Shown: piece by piece, positions 1 through 11,241 of the stretch
How the letters are laid out: each line of letters starts with the position of its first letter
Numbering within the stretch: the stretch's first letter is position 1
DNA from: Tilletiaria anomala UBC 951
Lineage: Eukaryota; Basidiomycota; Exobasidiomycetes; Georgefischeriales; Tilletiariaceae
NCBI RefSeq assembly: GCF_000711695.1
Contig: NW_013546983.1
Coordinates: 1-64,000 of the forward strand
Reading direction: 5' to 3'
Length of the DNA: 64,000 nucleotides
Program-made: the position numbers and the translations under genes
The notes under the pieces: model-generated
Told to the model about the DNA's origin: nothing
The model's input: the letters and a program-made list of their open reading frames with translations, nothing else
The model's database searches: none

Positions 1-3000
1 AACTAGAACCCGTTCGGTTTGGTTGGATTGGGACCAGTATTGAAGTTTTCGGTGGCGTGGGACGGAACACAAACCTGCGAATTTCCCCGGATTTGCCATC
101 GGAATCACGGGGAAGATGCGGTGGCGACATGTAAGCGGAGGCCAGCCACAGCGCAACGATCCATGGCAACAGAAAGGCATGAAGTCTCAAGACACAAACA
201 TCTGATGATTGATACGTGGACGGCTTCATGCTGTCAGAATGGTTTCTTGTTAACATTGTTTCCATTGTTCGCAGGGCGGCAGCGTTGTCTACGCTATCGT
301 CGCCACATTCAGCTCCAGCTTCTGCCTCTGCTTTCTCACAATATGCACGATGGAATTGCGCGCATGCCTTTGGTTGTTGAGCCTACATGTGCACGATCAA
401 CGTAGCCCATGAAACATATCCACTCTGGTTTGAGCACCTCTTCTGGTTGCCGAGTGCGTTGCAATCACTCAACTTCAAGGTGTCATATTCTTTCAGCGCC
501 GTCCCCCACAGATGAACAACGTGATCGTGAATGTCTGCCCCTACATGAAACTTGCCACAGCGAAAGAACCTCCCCTGATCCTCCTTAGTTGCCTATTCGT
601 AGTTGCAAGCATTGCCTCCGCCAGGCGGAGCTTCGAGTGCTGATGGATATCCAGTCCCTAACTTCGAATTGACCTGGAATGCTTTCGGGGCGAGTGGCGC
701 TCAATTTCAAGCCTATGGAATGTTCCATGAATGGCGGATGTAAGTAGAATATCTGGGCCGCCAAAGAAAGTGATTCGGCGCATGTCACCACTGATCGATG
801 CAAAAGTGACTCTCATTTCTTCCGGCATGGTCTTACCGCCGTTCAAAGAGGCCAGCTCCCGCGTCACCAATGTCCCAACTCCTCTGGTTTATCATGTAGA
901 CCAAGAGAGCTGGTGTATAGCAATAGAGGCCGAGCACATCGTGCTATCGTAAAAAGCGTACGGTTGAACTAAGTGTCGAAAACGCATCCAACCTCGCAGA
1001 ACAGTTTGGCCCCTGTGGCCCTCGTTCACTGCAAAAAAGATTCTCGTCTCATGTTGAAGGTGCAATTTTTGGTTTGGGTCCGGCAGGAGAACGTGCTCCT
1101 TGGTATCCACTACACGTGGTACAACCTGTGACTGACCCTCTGCCTTTCGCTCAGTCAAGACTTGCCGCGGGAAAATCGCATCAATAAGGCGATTGCATGT
1201 GGCGGTAACGAACAAAGACGGACGGCCATGTCCCCGTGCCAGGTTCGTTGAGTCCTCTCAATCGATATACTTTGAAACAGTAGCAAAACTCTCGGTGGAA
1301 GATAGCGGGGAAAATGATCAAGGTGCTGGCGTCCGTCACACAGTCACCTTCGGCATGAAGATCGTTCGAAGTGCAAAAGTGTCAACCCGCGCAAAAAGAA
1401 AATGCCAAGTGAAGGGCCCAAGGTTGGCATGGCGCAAGTCTTCGTGTTCGAACATGCGATGCACTATTGTGCTTCCTGTTGTTGCAGGGAGCGGGTAACA
1501 GGAGGCTTGGGCAGGTTGCCATGCCCGTGGAAATCGCCGTCGAAAATTACGCGACTTCGAAGCGACAGTGCTTTGATCGAAGAGGAGGCGAGGAAAGCCA
1601 TACGCAAACGCAATTTCGAACGGTGTGAAGTCGGGAAGGGCGGAGAACCGAATGAGGAAGCGCCCATACGGTGACAGCAGGGCACCCAGCAGAAGAGAGG
1701 TTGCAGGGAGGAGCAGGCCGATCCAGCAAAAGAGTCGAGGGCGAAGCGTGCGAAGCAGACCTGACGGAAGATGAGAAACAAGAAATTGCGGCCGCGTTGG
1801 AGAAAATTTGGATGAAGTGAAGAGAGCTGGTGATAGAGAATGGAGAAGATCTATCGAACGGCGCCAAAATCAGAGCCATGGCAAAGGTGGATCCAGAATG
1901 AGCACGGTGAACAGGTACCCTGAAACACAACTGGTTGGCGCGAGTTTGGACGGAAATTGCGGGCAGACGGGCAGTGAAAGAGGCAAAACAAAGTGGATAT
2001 TCTGGTAGAGGAGGATCGAAAGGCCAGATTCTGTAGGCGAGCGAGATAGTTGAGGCGTGTGAAGGAAGAGTTGGCACATGACGAGATGTGCTGGGTAGGA
2101 CCAAATTAGGGAGAGGCGGTTTTTAACCATTTATATACAATGATGTCGCATCCCGTCGCGTCTTTGGTCTCGTCGCGTCGCTCTCATCTCATCGGCACTC
2201 CAATGAAGCATATACTGTCTTATCCCGTCTCCATCACTCTAGCGCATCTTATGCATATGCAGCGCCTGTCTGGGACCCGAGCAACGCTGGGAATCTTCAA
2301 CTGAAAGTCAGAAGCACCGGTCCCAGGCGCCAGTCGATTCTGGCGTCACGTCGACGAGTCTGCTCCAGGGAGCGCCCAGCTTGCTGATCGCCCCGACTTC
2401 CTTAGGATCGGTCCTGGCCGGTCTGGAAGCCCCAGACGTCGACGACGTGTACGAGAAGGAGTTCAGACTTGCGGCTGCGACCATCTAATGAGGCTTTGGG
2501 CAGATTCTCAAGTCAGATTCCAGCGCTGGGAATCAAATACATGCCTACGTCTGGCGGTGCCGCAATGCCTAGGCCTATATTCAGACGCCATTCTCGCTGC
2601 TGCTGATAAGTGTCAAACTCCGACAAACGCCCATAGATACTCGTTGAATGTCCGCCGAAACGTGGTCTTGCAGCCATGGCAACCTGCTATGGAGGGCACT
2701 TACAGCCTACCACTTCCTCAAGCGGCCTGCCGCCGAGGTAATGCAGGTCCGCGCATGACCCAGACCATCCGCCTCGTTTCTCGGCGGCATGGGTGATGCG
2801 ACACAGAAGTCGGTGAGAACGCTGCATTCAGATCGCTTGCATTCTAGAGTATGGTGACGAGGCGAGGCTCGTCTGCATGCCTCGCGTTTGCAAGGACGTG
2901 CACGCTGCCAAGATGCTGCTGGCTACGTAGTAACTGAACGAAACGGAGCGCAGACCCCTTGCTCGTAGTGTATGGTACAGATGTGATGTGAGGGGAGACA

Positions 3001-3018
3001 ATATGCGGGGTGGAACCG
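1..3018. other. Gene-poor left end, no intact gene seen
   Basis: No reading frame here has the length, composition and splice signals of an intact gene. A degraded copia-like piece is annotated separately at about 658-1215 on the minus strand. A second stretch at about 2270-2488 stays open on the plus strand for roughly 70 codons and ends in a stop just before 2489; it resembles the tail of a lost gene but has no start or upstream exon that I can support. A TATA-like ATTTATATA lies near 2130. The 3' end of the minus-strand SPB1 gene closes the interval, so part of 2.6-3.0 kb is probably its 3' untranslated region and terminator. Confidence 0.5.
658..1215 (-). mobile_element. Degraded Ty1/copia-like pol fragment (fossil)
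   Basis: The minus-strand frames here contain a stretch resembling the end of a copia integrase, where the virus-like proteins usually read 'xFVGYNEGHKGYRLWD...'. The local text (NEGHRGQ followed by an LVQ/FYDST-like tail) keeps that spacing. No terminal repeats, gag or reverse transcriptase are visible next to it. It is clearly broken in several places and old. The assignment is by eye from a short motif and could be wrong. Confidence 0.3.
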
Positions 3019-6000
3019 CTATCGCTTCGAGTAACCGTTTGGCGTTCGTCTGCGATTGCTCGAGCTCGATACCTTCTTGCCAGCAGCTTTGTCGCGGCGC
3101 TCTGCGAGACATCGAAAATACTTCGTTTTAGCACCGATCAAGGGTAATATAACCTCGGAAGCAAACTCACTCTCCGCACGCAACTCTTTCTTGCCACGAC
3201 TGTCGACCATCCTGTACCGACCCTTTGTGCCCTTCGGCCGACCCTTGAGACCCCTGTTGGCGCCTCTGGCCACGACCACCTTGACCTCTTTCCTCTTTTG
3301 CACCTTTGCACCCTTGCGCAATATCTTCTCGATGTTGTCCGCCTTCTCCTTCTGGTTCAGCTCGTCGTCCTCGGCCATGACGTCCTCGGCCTTCCTGCGC
3401 GCCTTGTCCAGGCGCTGCGCGGCCTTGTACTTCTTGCGCGCCTTGGCCTCCGCGATCTTCTTGATCGGGCGCGCATCCAGCGCGCGCTGCCGCGCGCGCA
3501 GAGCCGCAACAGCCTCCTTGGTAATCGGCACGTTGGACTTGTAGAATTTGGCCTCGTCGTCCAAGAACCACGTCGGGAGGCCGTCCTTGTCGACAAAGTT
3601 GTGCTTGTTGAACCCATCGTCGAGTAGCGACGCCTTGGTCGCCTGCCGGTTGACCAGCGCCTGAGCCATTGTCACAGCCTCGGCAGTCGTGAGACCAAGC
3701 CGAGCCACCCTTTCGCGTTTCGCAGCGTCCTCGTCGTCATCCTCAAACGCCCATTCGCGGTCGCCAAAGTCAGCATCCGGCTCTTGTGGCACGATCTCAA
3801 AGTCGTCTTCATCTTCTCCATCGTCGCCCTCTTCAGCTTCGCTTTCCGAGTCCTCGCTGTAGCTTCCGCTGTCGTTCTCCTCTTCCGATGGCTCATCACT
3901 CTCCTCGTCTACATCTTCCTCCTCTTCCTCATCCTCCTCTTGGTCAAACTGGTTGAGTTCCTTGAAGATTCTATTGTCGAACCAAATGCTAGCCTCGCGA
4001 CTGAGCCTTTCCTTCTTTGCCTTGAAGCCTTCCAGGTCGGTGACGAGCGAGCCAGTGGCAACCTCCTCACCGTCGTCCTGATCATATGGTGCTTCGAATC
4101 TGGTGCGCTTGGTGCCATTCCTGCGCCTAGCAACTCGCGCCTTGGCAGCGGCAGCTTCGCGTTCGTCCTCATCGTCCTCCTCATCCTCGGTATCGTACGT
4201 CTCCTCGATCTCCTTGCGCTGCATGACCTTGTCGTACCCACCCTCCTCTTCGCTGCTCTCGTTCTCATCACCGGAGTTATGCTCGTCGTCCTTCTCACCG
4301 TCGCTGTTCTCCTTGATGCCGTACCACTCCTCGTCATCCTTGGAAAAGTTGCCCGCTTTGCGCCGCGCCTCGCTTGTGCGGAACTTGGCGTCGCGCTCCT
4401 GCAGATCGGTCTTGTAGCGATCGTACATCGAGTCAAGCTCGCATTCTAGTCGAGCCAGTCTCTGCTCCTCCTCTTCTTCGTCTTCGTCTTCGTCTTCGTC
4501 TTCGTCCTCGTCATCGTTCTTGCCGTCACCAGCATCGGCGAAGACATCTTGCTGCGAGGAGCTGCCGCCGGCCGAGAGGGTTGTGGACATATCCTCTTCG
4601 TCTTCATTGGATGCTGCATCGACCAGGTATGCAGCGGCGAGACGCTTGTTGCGGTCCGTACCGCGCCGGCCTTCTGCCTCGCCGAGGTCGAAGAATTCGT
4701 GCCCGCCATCGAGCGCCTGATCGTCCATCTCCATGCCAATGTCCATCGGGGTGCCCATCTTTAGCTGCAGCTTGAGCGTCTCCTTTTTGCGGATCTCATT
4801 CTTCCTTCTCCGATCCTTGCGCTGCCGTTTAAGCCGCTCCTCGTTCAGGCGTTGAAGCTCTGAATCGATCAGCTCCTCCTCGTCCACCTCATCCACATGG
4901 GCTACCTCTGCACTCTCTCCCTCAGCAGTCGCATCCGCTGCGGCGCTAGTCTCCACAGCCTTGGCGGCTTTCGACGACAGCTCGAGGCCAAGCTCCTCTC
5001 GTAACGTCAGACGCCATTTCAGCAGGTTCTTAAAGTCCTTCTTGCCGAGAACGCGCAGATCCTCGCAGTTGACCCGAATATCTGCGGTAGTCGCCTCATT
5101 GTTGAGTATCGCTCTGTCTATGTTTGAGATTGCAGCATCCTTCGAACTCGGGAAAGTGATCTTGTTGAACGTGCCGAGCATACCGACAGCATCGCTGCTC
5201 TCGATGAATTGTCGCGCGGGAATGGTCTTGAAGAGTGTGTAGTCGCCCTCATCGTATCCCTCCCTCTTGCGCTTGCGCTTCTCTGGCTCGAATACGTTTG
5301 CTTGGGCATTGTGAGCTAGTCTGGCGGTAGAAGCGAGCATCTTGGACGTGGTTGCTAGGTTGGCGGATGACGATGCAGCTGCGGCGGCCGGATTTGCGCC
5401 CTCCTTGACCGCATCGTCCACGGCCCCGCTGATGCTGGTGGTGCTCACTGGGTTCAGATCCTTAAACACGTATTTCGGATTGAGAAACTTGGGGTCGATA
5501 CGTTTTGGCGCCTTGAACCCTTGGCAGACGACGAAAATTTCTGCCGAAACGTTACGACTACTGGGAGGCTTGGTTGCTTCAACTTTGGTGAAGAGCTGAT
5601 TGAATACCCACAAAAGCGAGTTGTAATCTTTGGAACGGAAGACCTTAGTGACAAAGCAGCCGGATGGCGTGAGAAACTCGACGGCAAGCTTGAGAGACTG
5701 CAGCACAAGCTCGTTCTGCGTGTAGGCATCTTGGATCCAGGCGGTACCGACATTTGGGGCTCCATCGTGCAATACGCTGAAAGGCATTGAGACGCATCCA
5801 GTTCAGTTGCTTCGCACAACAGCAAACAAATACGGATCGTCTCTGCTTACACGTCAGCCTTCCAGTCCTTGAGCTCTTGTCGAAGCTGGTCCCTGCACTT
5901 GTAGCTGTTGATGTCTTCTGCAAATGTGACACAGCGCGGGATGGGCTTGATCGGGACGAGATCGACACCGACGATGAGACTACCCTGCGGCATGTGCTTG

Positions 6001-6194
6001 CTGGCCACCTGGAGCCAACCACCGGGCGCAGCACACAGGTCGATGCAGCATCGTGCCTTTTCGAGGAAGGAGTACTTTTTGTTGAGCTGTACCAGCTTGA
6101 AGGCGGCACGCGACCGGTACCCTTGCTCTTTGGCGAGCCAATAGAACTTGTCGAGACGACCTTTAGCCGTCTTTTTCTCCGTCTTGCGACCCAT
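3019..6194 (-). CDS. SPB1: SPB1, 27S pre-rRNA 2'-O-methyltransferase
   Basis: Two exons (6194..5851 and 5776..3019, minus strand) split by a 74-bp intron encode 1033 residues. In yeast this nucleolar FtsJ-family enzyme methylates the 25S rRNA A-loop region and is needed for 60S maturation. The N-terminal methyltransferase domain shows the SAM motif DLCAAPGGW at residues 52-60, the K of SRAAFKL, the D of VLHDGAPN (this motif spans the splice junction, which proves the intron) and the K of FVTKVF. A long acidic, D/E-rich middle and a basic K/R-rich C-terminal Spb1_C region follow. The protein is longer than the yeast one (about 840 residues), mostly through acidic linkers, one built from a hexanucleotide repeat. 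The MGRKTEKK start matches family starts. It is divergent from the eIF3b gene across about 520 bp, so shared growth-linked control is plausible. Confidence 0.97.
4476..4505 (-). repeat. Hexanucleotide repeat (CTTCGT)5 in SPB1
   Basis: Five perfect tandem copies of CTTCGT (ACGAAG on the coding strand) encode alternating Asp-Glu in the acidic linker of Spb1. Imperfect copies extend it on both sides. Such in-frame repeats change length by replication slippage without breaking the frame. Confidence 0.9.
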
Positions 6195-6711
6195 CTTTGC
6201 GGGGTGTGCAAGAACTGATCGTCAACCGTCGGTCACGTCGAGATTTGTGACCTCCTCCTGCAGCAAGCAACGTGTAGAATAACAATTGCTCCTCCCTTCG
6301 TACAGGATGATGTATGTACTCCATCAATGTATTGGTGTTTCCTGCCTGTCCTGGGATGCGATGCGACACGCATACTGTGCTCTGATGCCCAATTTTTTTC
6401 CAAGTGGGCGAGAAAATAATTTTCCCTTTCCAGAGGAAGAGCCCTAGTCAAGCGTGGTGCCTGTGTTCCGAGTTCCGAGTTCCGAGCGCTCTGCAGGCGA
6501 GAGCTTCCACCTATCCTCATCTCTTCCTTCTCAATCTACCTTGGCAACAGACCTCTTTGCCTGCCATTGGTTGAGCTCCAAGTTTTCTCGCCAGGCGTTT
6601 GACAAGCATCGCAGACGAAAGCACGCCAGAGTTCCAAAGCAACAGGAGGACGCTTTCTGAAACGGCGGCTGGGGAGGATCACCAAACGAGGCAGCAACAG
6701 CAGCCGCTAAG
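6195..6711. promoter_or_regulatory. Divergent promoter region SPB1 / eIF3b
   Basis: This 517-bp gap separates two divergent growth genes. It holds an A/T tract with seven T's near 6393-6399 and three head-to-tail copies of the heptamer GTTCCGA (6465-6486). A purine-rich leader precedes the eIF3b ATG at 6712. No TATA box stands out. The shared regulation is an inference from layout. Confidence 0.5.
6465..6486 (+). repeat. Tandem GTTCCGA heptamers (three copies)
   Basis: GTTCCGA is repeated three times head to tail in the SPB1/eIF3b promoter. The same tandem heptamer recurs at 29946-29963 in the cyclophilin / F-box promoter, 23 kb away. Confidence 0.7.
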
Positions 6712-9305
6712 ATGAACGGGTCAGCAGCAACGACCAGCAACGCGACGCTCGAGGACCAATTCGAGGACCTCGAGATTGACTACTCTGACATCGAAGCCAA
6801 GTATGCCGTCGACGTACACGAGACCCTCGACGATGTCATCGTAATCGACGGCGTGCCCTCCGTTGGCAAGGACCGCGAGGCGAAGCTGCTCGAGACAGTC
6901 GCCAAGCGGTTTAAGCAGTATGCAGGCTTGGATGTTAACATTGCGTCGATGCAGCTTCCCTACGACGATGACGGCAAGAGCAAGGGGTGAGTGCTGTATA
7001 GTTTTTCATCTATCCTTAACCTTCTCCAGCTGAAGAAATCATGTTGAGCCTCTTTCAGGTACATGTTCATCGAAATGAACTCTGCCCAGGACGCGACCAC
7101 TGCCATTAAGCTTATGGACCAGTACCCATTCGACAAGAAGCACCGGTTCTTCGTGAACCGCTTCACTGACATCGAGAAGCTCGCCAACCTTGACGAGACA
7201 TACTCGGAGCCGGCCATCGAGGCATTCAAGGAGAAGGAACACCTGCGCAGCTGGCTCGCCGACTCACGCGGTCGCGACCAGCTCGTTATGTGCCAAAACG
7301 AGAGCGTCAGCGTTCACTGGCACCAGCGCACCGGCTCGCCCCAAGAGATCCAAAAGCGTGAGCGATGGACAGAGAGCTACGTCTCGTGGTCACCTCTTGG
7401 AACCCTCCTCGCCACGTTCCGTATCCAGGGCGTCACCCTGTGGGGCGGGCCCGCCTTTTCGCTCTATCAGCGCTTTGCCCACCCCGGTGTCCGCCTGATT
7501 GACTTCTCGCCCAACGAAAAGTACATCGTTACTTGGTCTCCACAGCCGATTGTCGTGCCCGAGAACATGCCGCAAGGTCCGCAGTACTTCGCACCACAGG
7601 ATGAAGGCAACCGCGTCGCCGTTTGGGACGTTGGGACAGGCCACCTGCTGCGCACGTTCCCCGTCTCGCCGGATGAAGGCTCGAACGCTGGCGGGTCCGG
7701 TGCAAAAGGGTTCACCTGGCCCTTCCTCAAATGGAGCGGCGATGACATGTACTGCGCGCGCATCGTTCCCGGTAAGAAGATCTCCGTATTTCAGCTGCCG
7801 ACGATGGGCTTGCTGGAGAAGAAGTCGATCGAGATCGAGGGCGTCGTCGACTTTGAATGGTGCCCGCTCGGCGACAAGGACAAGGACGCGATCGAGGCTT
7901 ATGAGAATGCCGTCAAAGAGGCCAAGGAGGGCAAGGTGGCCGTCAAGAAGCCAAAGGATAACATGCTTGTCTTTTGGGTCCCCGAGGTGGCCAACCAGCC
8001 GGCGAGAGTGTCCGTGATGAGCATCCCGACAAGAGAGATTCTCCGCACCAAGAACCTCTTCAACGTCTCGGATTGCAAGCTGCACTGGCATCCGCAAGGA
8101 GATTACCTCTGCGTCAAGGTCGACCGCCACACTAAGACCAAGAAGAGCATGTTCTGCAACCTCGAGTTGTTCAAGATGAGGGAGAAGAACTTGCCGGTTG
8201 AGGTCATTGAACTGAAGGGTAGGTTGGCTTTGGTCGCATGCATTCCAATCTACTTGCACCGCCGAGCTGACGAGTCTTCTTGAAATCTACACCGGTCAGA
8301 TCCCGTGACGGCCTTCGCATGGGAACCGCAGGGCTCGCACTTTGCGCTCATCTCCTCCAACGACCCTAACCTGGGTGCTGCTGCGCCGGGCATCACGATC
8401 AAGACGCAGATCAACTTGTACTACTACGACACCAAGAAGGGCGATTTCCGCTCGCTCAAGGTGCTAGACAACAAGACGTCCAACACACTCTACTGGTCGC
8501 CCAAGGGCCGGCACCTCGTCGTCGCAACGATGGGCTCAAGCCAGAAGTTCGACTTGGAGTGGTACGACGTCGACCTCGGCTATGAGCAGCGCCAGGGCCA
8601 GCCGGCCAACGACCCGGCGGAGGAGGTGAAGCAGATCGGCGCAGGCGAGCACTACGGCATCACCGATCTAGAGTGGGACCCGAGCGGCCGCTACGTCATC
8701 ACGAGCGCGTCTGTGTGGAGGCACACCGTGAGTACTTGGCTCGTCGGCTCTTTTCTTTCTTTTTTCTTCGTCGCAGACGCTCAACTCCTCCTTTGCCCAT
8801 GCCTCTCACCTGCGCCAGATGGAGAACGGCTACGCCATCTGGGACTGGCGCGGCAACGAGCTGCAGAAGCACGTGCTGGAGCGCTTCAAGCAGATCCTCT
8901 GGCGTCCGCGCCCGCGCACGCTGCTGAGCAAGGAGCAGCAGAAGGCCGTGCGGCGCAACGTGCGTGAGATCGGTAAGCAGTTCGAGGAGGAGGACGCGGC
9001 GGAGGAGAGCAACGCGGCGCTGCAGCATCGCGAGCTTTACCAGCGCAAGCTCGACGAATGGAAGGCGTGGCGACAGGCCAACCTCGCGGAGCTCAACGAG
9101 CGCCGCGTCGACGCTGGTCTCGAGCCTGTCGTCACGGTGCACGAGCAGCTGCAACAACAGCACGTGGAGGAGTCACAGGAATGGATCGAAGAGGGTGAGT
9201 GACTCGCATAATGCTGACATCACACAACAGACGATTGGTCGCTGATCATTCCCCCTCACCCTGCTGACAGTTCTCGAGGAGACTACCGAGGAGGTGGTCG
9301 AGTAA
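6712..9305 (+). CDS. PRT1: eIF3 subunit b (Prt1 homologue)
   Basis: Five exons (6712..6986, 7059..8218, 8300..8727, 8819..9194, 9271..9305) give 757 residues. eIF3b is the scaffold of translation initiation factor 3 in the cytosol and binds the 40S subunit. The N-terminal RRM (about residues 40-125) has VIVIDGVPS and the RNP1-like KGYMFIEM, the latter formed across intron 1. A WD40-type propeller follows (LVMCQNESVSVHWHQRTG, VTAFAWEPQG). The conserved ENGYAIWDW and WRPRPRTLL precede the acidic, charged C-terminal helix that contacts other eIF3 subunits. Length matches yeast Prt1 (763). Intron 3 has two possible in-frame acceptors (after 8776 or after 8818); I chose the second because it keeps the family spacing RHT-MENGY. 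The start lies in a reasonable context and fits the acidic N-terminus of homologues. Confidence 0.97.
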
Positions 9306-9656
9306 GGATTGTTCCGGGACCCTCTCGCAAAACGAATGGGGCATGTGGGCATCACAACTCCCTGTACTGCAGCGATATGCCCATGATGCTATTGTACGAT
9401 TCTACATTCGCTTCGATCTCGAAACAACAGCAAAAGTGTGCGTCTATCGTCCTGTCCCGTCTGCACTGCGTCATGCCATGCCACTCGCGGGCAGTCTGGT
9501 CGATGCACACATAAAATGATAGATATCATTTCTCCCAATAGATCGCGCAACAAGCAAGTCAGCTAGCCAGCCAGTCTACGTGTAACACCAATGATAATAG
9601 AAAGCAGTAAAAGGCGGGGGCGAGGTGGGGGCATGCGCTGCCCAGCCCTCACTTTC
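9306..9656. other. Convergent 3' regions of eIF3b and ERG13
   Basis: These 351 bp lie between two converging genes. I see A/T-richer patches, for example near 9510-9545 and 9585-9605, that could serve 3' end formation, but no gene or structured RNA. Confidence 0.5.
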
Positions 9657-11241
9657 TCAAGCCTTGGGCGTCCTTTTGTACGTGCGGCGGTACATGTGGT
9701 CGACCTTGTCGAGATAGAACGATCCGGGCCAGAGGTTGTCGAGCGAGCCCTGCGGGTCGTAGTTGACGGCGTTGTGCGTCGCCTCGCGCGTCTTGAGGCA
9801 CTCGACATACTGCTCGCACGGGACGACCTGCATGCTCGTGAGGCGCTGCTGCAGCGCGCTCTTCTGCGCAATGTGCGCCACGTCGCCGCGCACGGCGAGC
9901 GAAAAGAACGATGCGGCGGAGCCCGAGCCAAAGCTGTACAGCAGGATGCGCTTGCCCTGCAGCTGTGCGCTGGGAATGTTGTTCAGCAGCGACAGCAGGC
10001 CGCCGTACAGCGAGGCCGTGTACATGTTACCGCAGCGGCGGACCGTGTCCATCGACGGCTCGAGCTTGGCGTCGAGCGACGCTTTGGCATATGCGCCAAA
10101 CGCCTTCTCCACCTCCTTGTTGGTGATCGTCGACTTGCGGTCCAGGTCCTTGAAGGTTGGCGGGATCGACGCGAACTTTTCGTTCTCCGGGTCGGACAGG
10201 TAGTCGTTGTAGTGCAGACGCCCGTACCCCTTCTGCACCAGCTTGCTGTACGGAGAGTGGAAGATCGTGTAGTCAAAGTCGTCCACCTTGACCTGGGATG
10301 TGGGGGCTGCGGTTGCGTGGCCGTTGGTAAGACCGGCGGCGGCCAACTTCGCCTTGGCGGCCTTGGCGCGGTAGGCGTCGTAGGCCTTGTCGAGGCATCC
10401 CAAGTAGGTCTGCAGAGTCTCTGGGCCGTCGACCTCGGGGTACTCGGAGGAGAGGTTGGGCTTGTAGAAGTCCCACGTGTTGACCATGTGCGTGCCGTGC
10501 ACCGGCTCCATGACGATCGGTGCGTCCGGGCCGATGAGCAGCGCGACGGCGCCCGCGCCGCCGACGGGCCGTGCGCTGCCTTCAGCGTAGATGGCAATAT
10601 CGCCCATGACAACGATCGCATCGCGCCCGTCCCAGCTGGACGACTCGACCCAGTTAACGGCATTGAAAAGGGCGGCGGTGCCGCCGTAGCAGGCGTTCTT
10701 GCTGTCCAGACCTTCGATGTCCGTGTTGCCATGCGGGGCAAAGAGGTCCATCAGGACTGTCTTGACGGATTTTGACTTGTCGATGATCGTCTCGGTGCCC
10801 ACGTCAAGGCGGCCGATCGACTTAGGGTCAATGTCGTATTTTTCCATCAGGTTTGCGACCACTGAAAATGGTAGAAGGAGGAGGGTAAGATAAGGTCAAG
10901 CTTTCCAGCATGCCAGGCGCGCGAAAGGCTCGACGGAAACGCACCTGTCAAGAGGAAAGAGTTGATGTCTTCGCGGTCGTCGGTGCAGGCCATGTACTTC
11001 TGACCAAAGCCGATGGTGTACTTTCCCTTGGGTGCGCCGTCAAAGTCTTCGAGCTCATCTTCCGAGATGCACTATCATCCCAATGTCAACAAGAAGCAGG
11101 AGCAGGAGAAACAGAAATGGAATGGTTCAGCAGGGGAGTCAGGTGCTTGCTTGCGAGCGCGAGGGTACGACTGACACGTTTGGGGAAGTAAACTTCCATG
11201 GCCTTAATGCCGACGTTGGCTGGTCGTTGTTGGGTCGACAT
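9657..11241 (-). CDS. ERG13: Hydroxymethylglutaryl-CoA synthase (ERG13)
   Basis: Three exons (11241..11176, 11071..10945, 10861..9657) encode 465 residues. The enzyme condenses acetyl-CoA with acetoacetyl-CoA to HMG-CoA, the step before HMG-CoA reductase in the mevalonate/ergosterol pathway, in the cytosol. The catalytic Cys is in NACYGGTAALFNAV (residue 122), the general-base Glu is in VGTETIIDKSKS (residue 88), and YAEGSARPVGGAGA and FHSPYSKLVQK are also diagnostic. Splicing restores FPKR-CISEDELEDFDG and SFLLT-VVANLM. Intron 1 uses the less usual donor GTCAGT. The start MSTQQRPANVG was chosen; an upstream in-frame ATG at 11292 would add 17 residues. Yeast Erg13 has 491 residues, so the length fits. 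A T-rich/GGGTGAC-containing promoter lies upstream (11242-12145). Confidence 0.97.

Noticed and set aside
3784-4449. 221-codon plus-strand frame rich in Leu/Val/Ile
   Set aside because: Antisense of the acidic D/E-rich linker of SPB1 (GAC/GAA codons read as GTC/TTC), which makes false hydrophobic, membrane-like text.
9591-10775. 394-codon plus-strand open frame
   Set aside because: It is antisense to ERG13 exon 3; the minus strand carries the full set of HMG-CoA synthase motifs, and the plus text is G/V/R-rich shadow.
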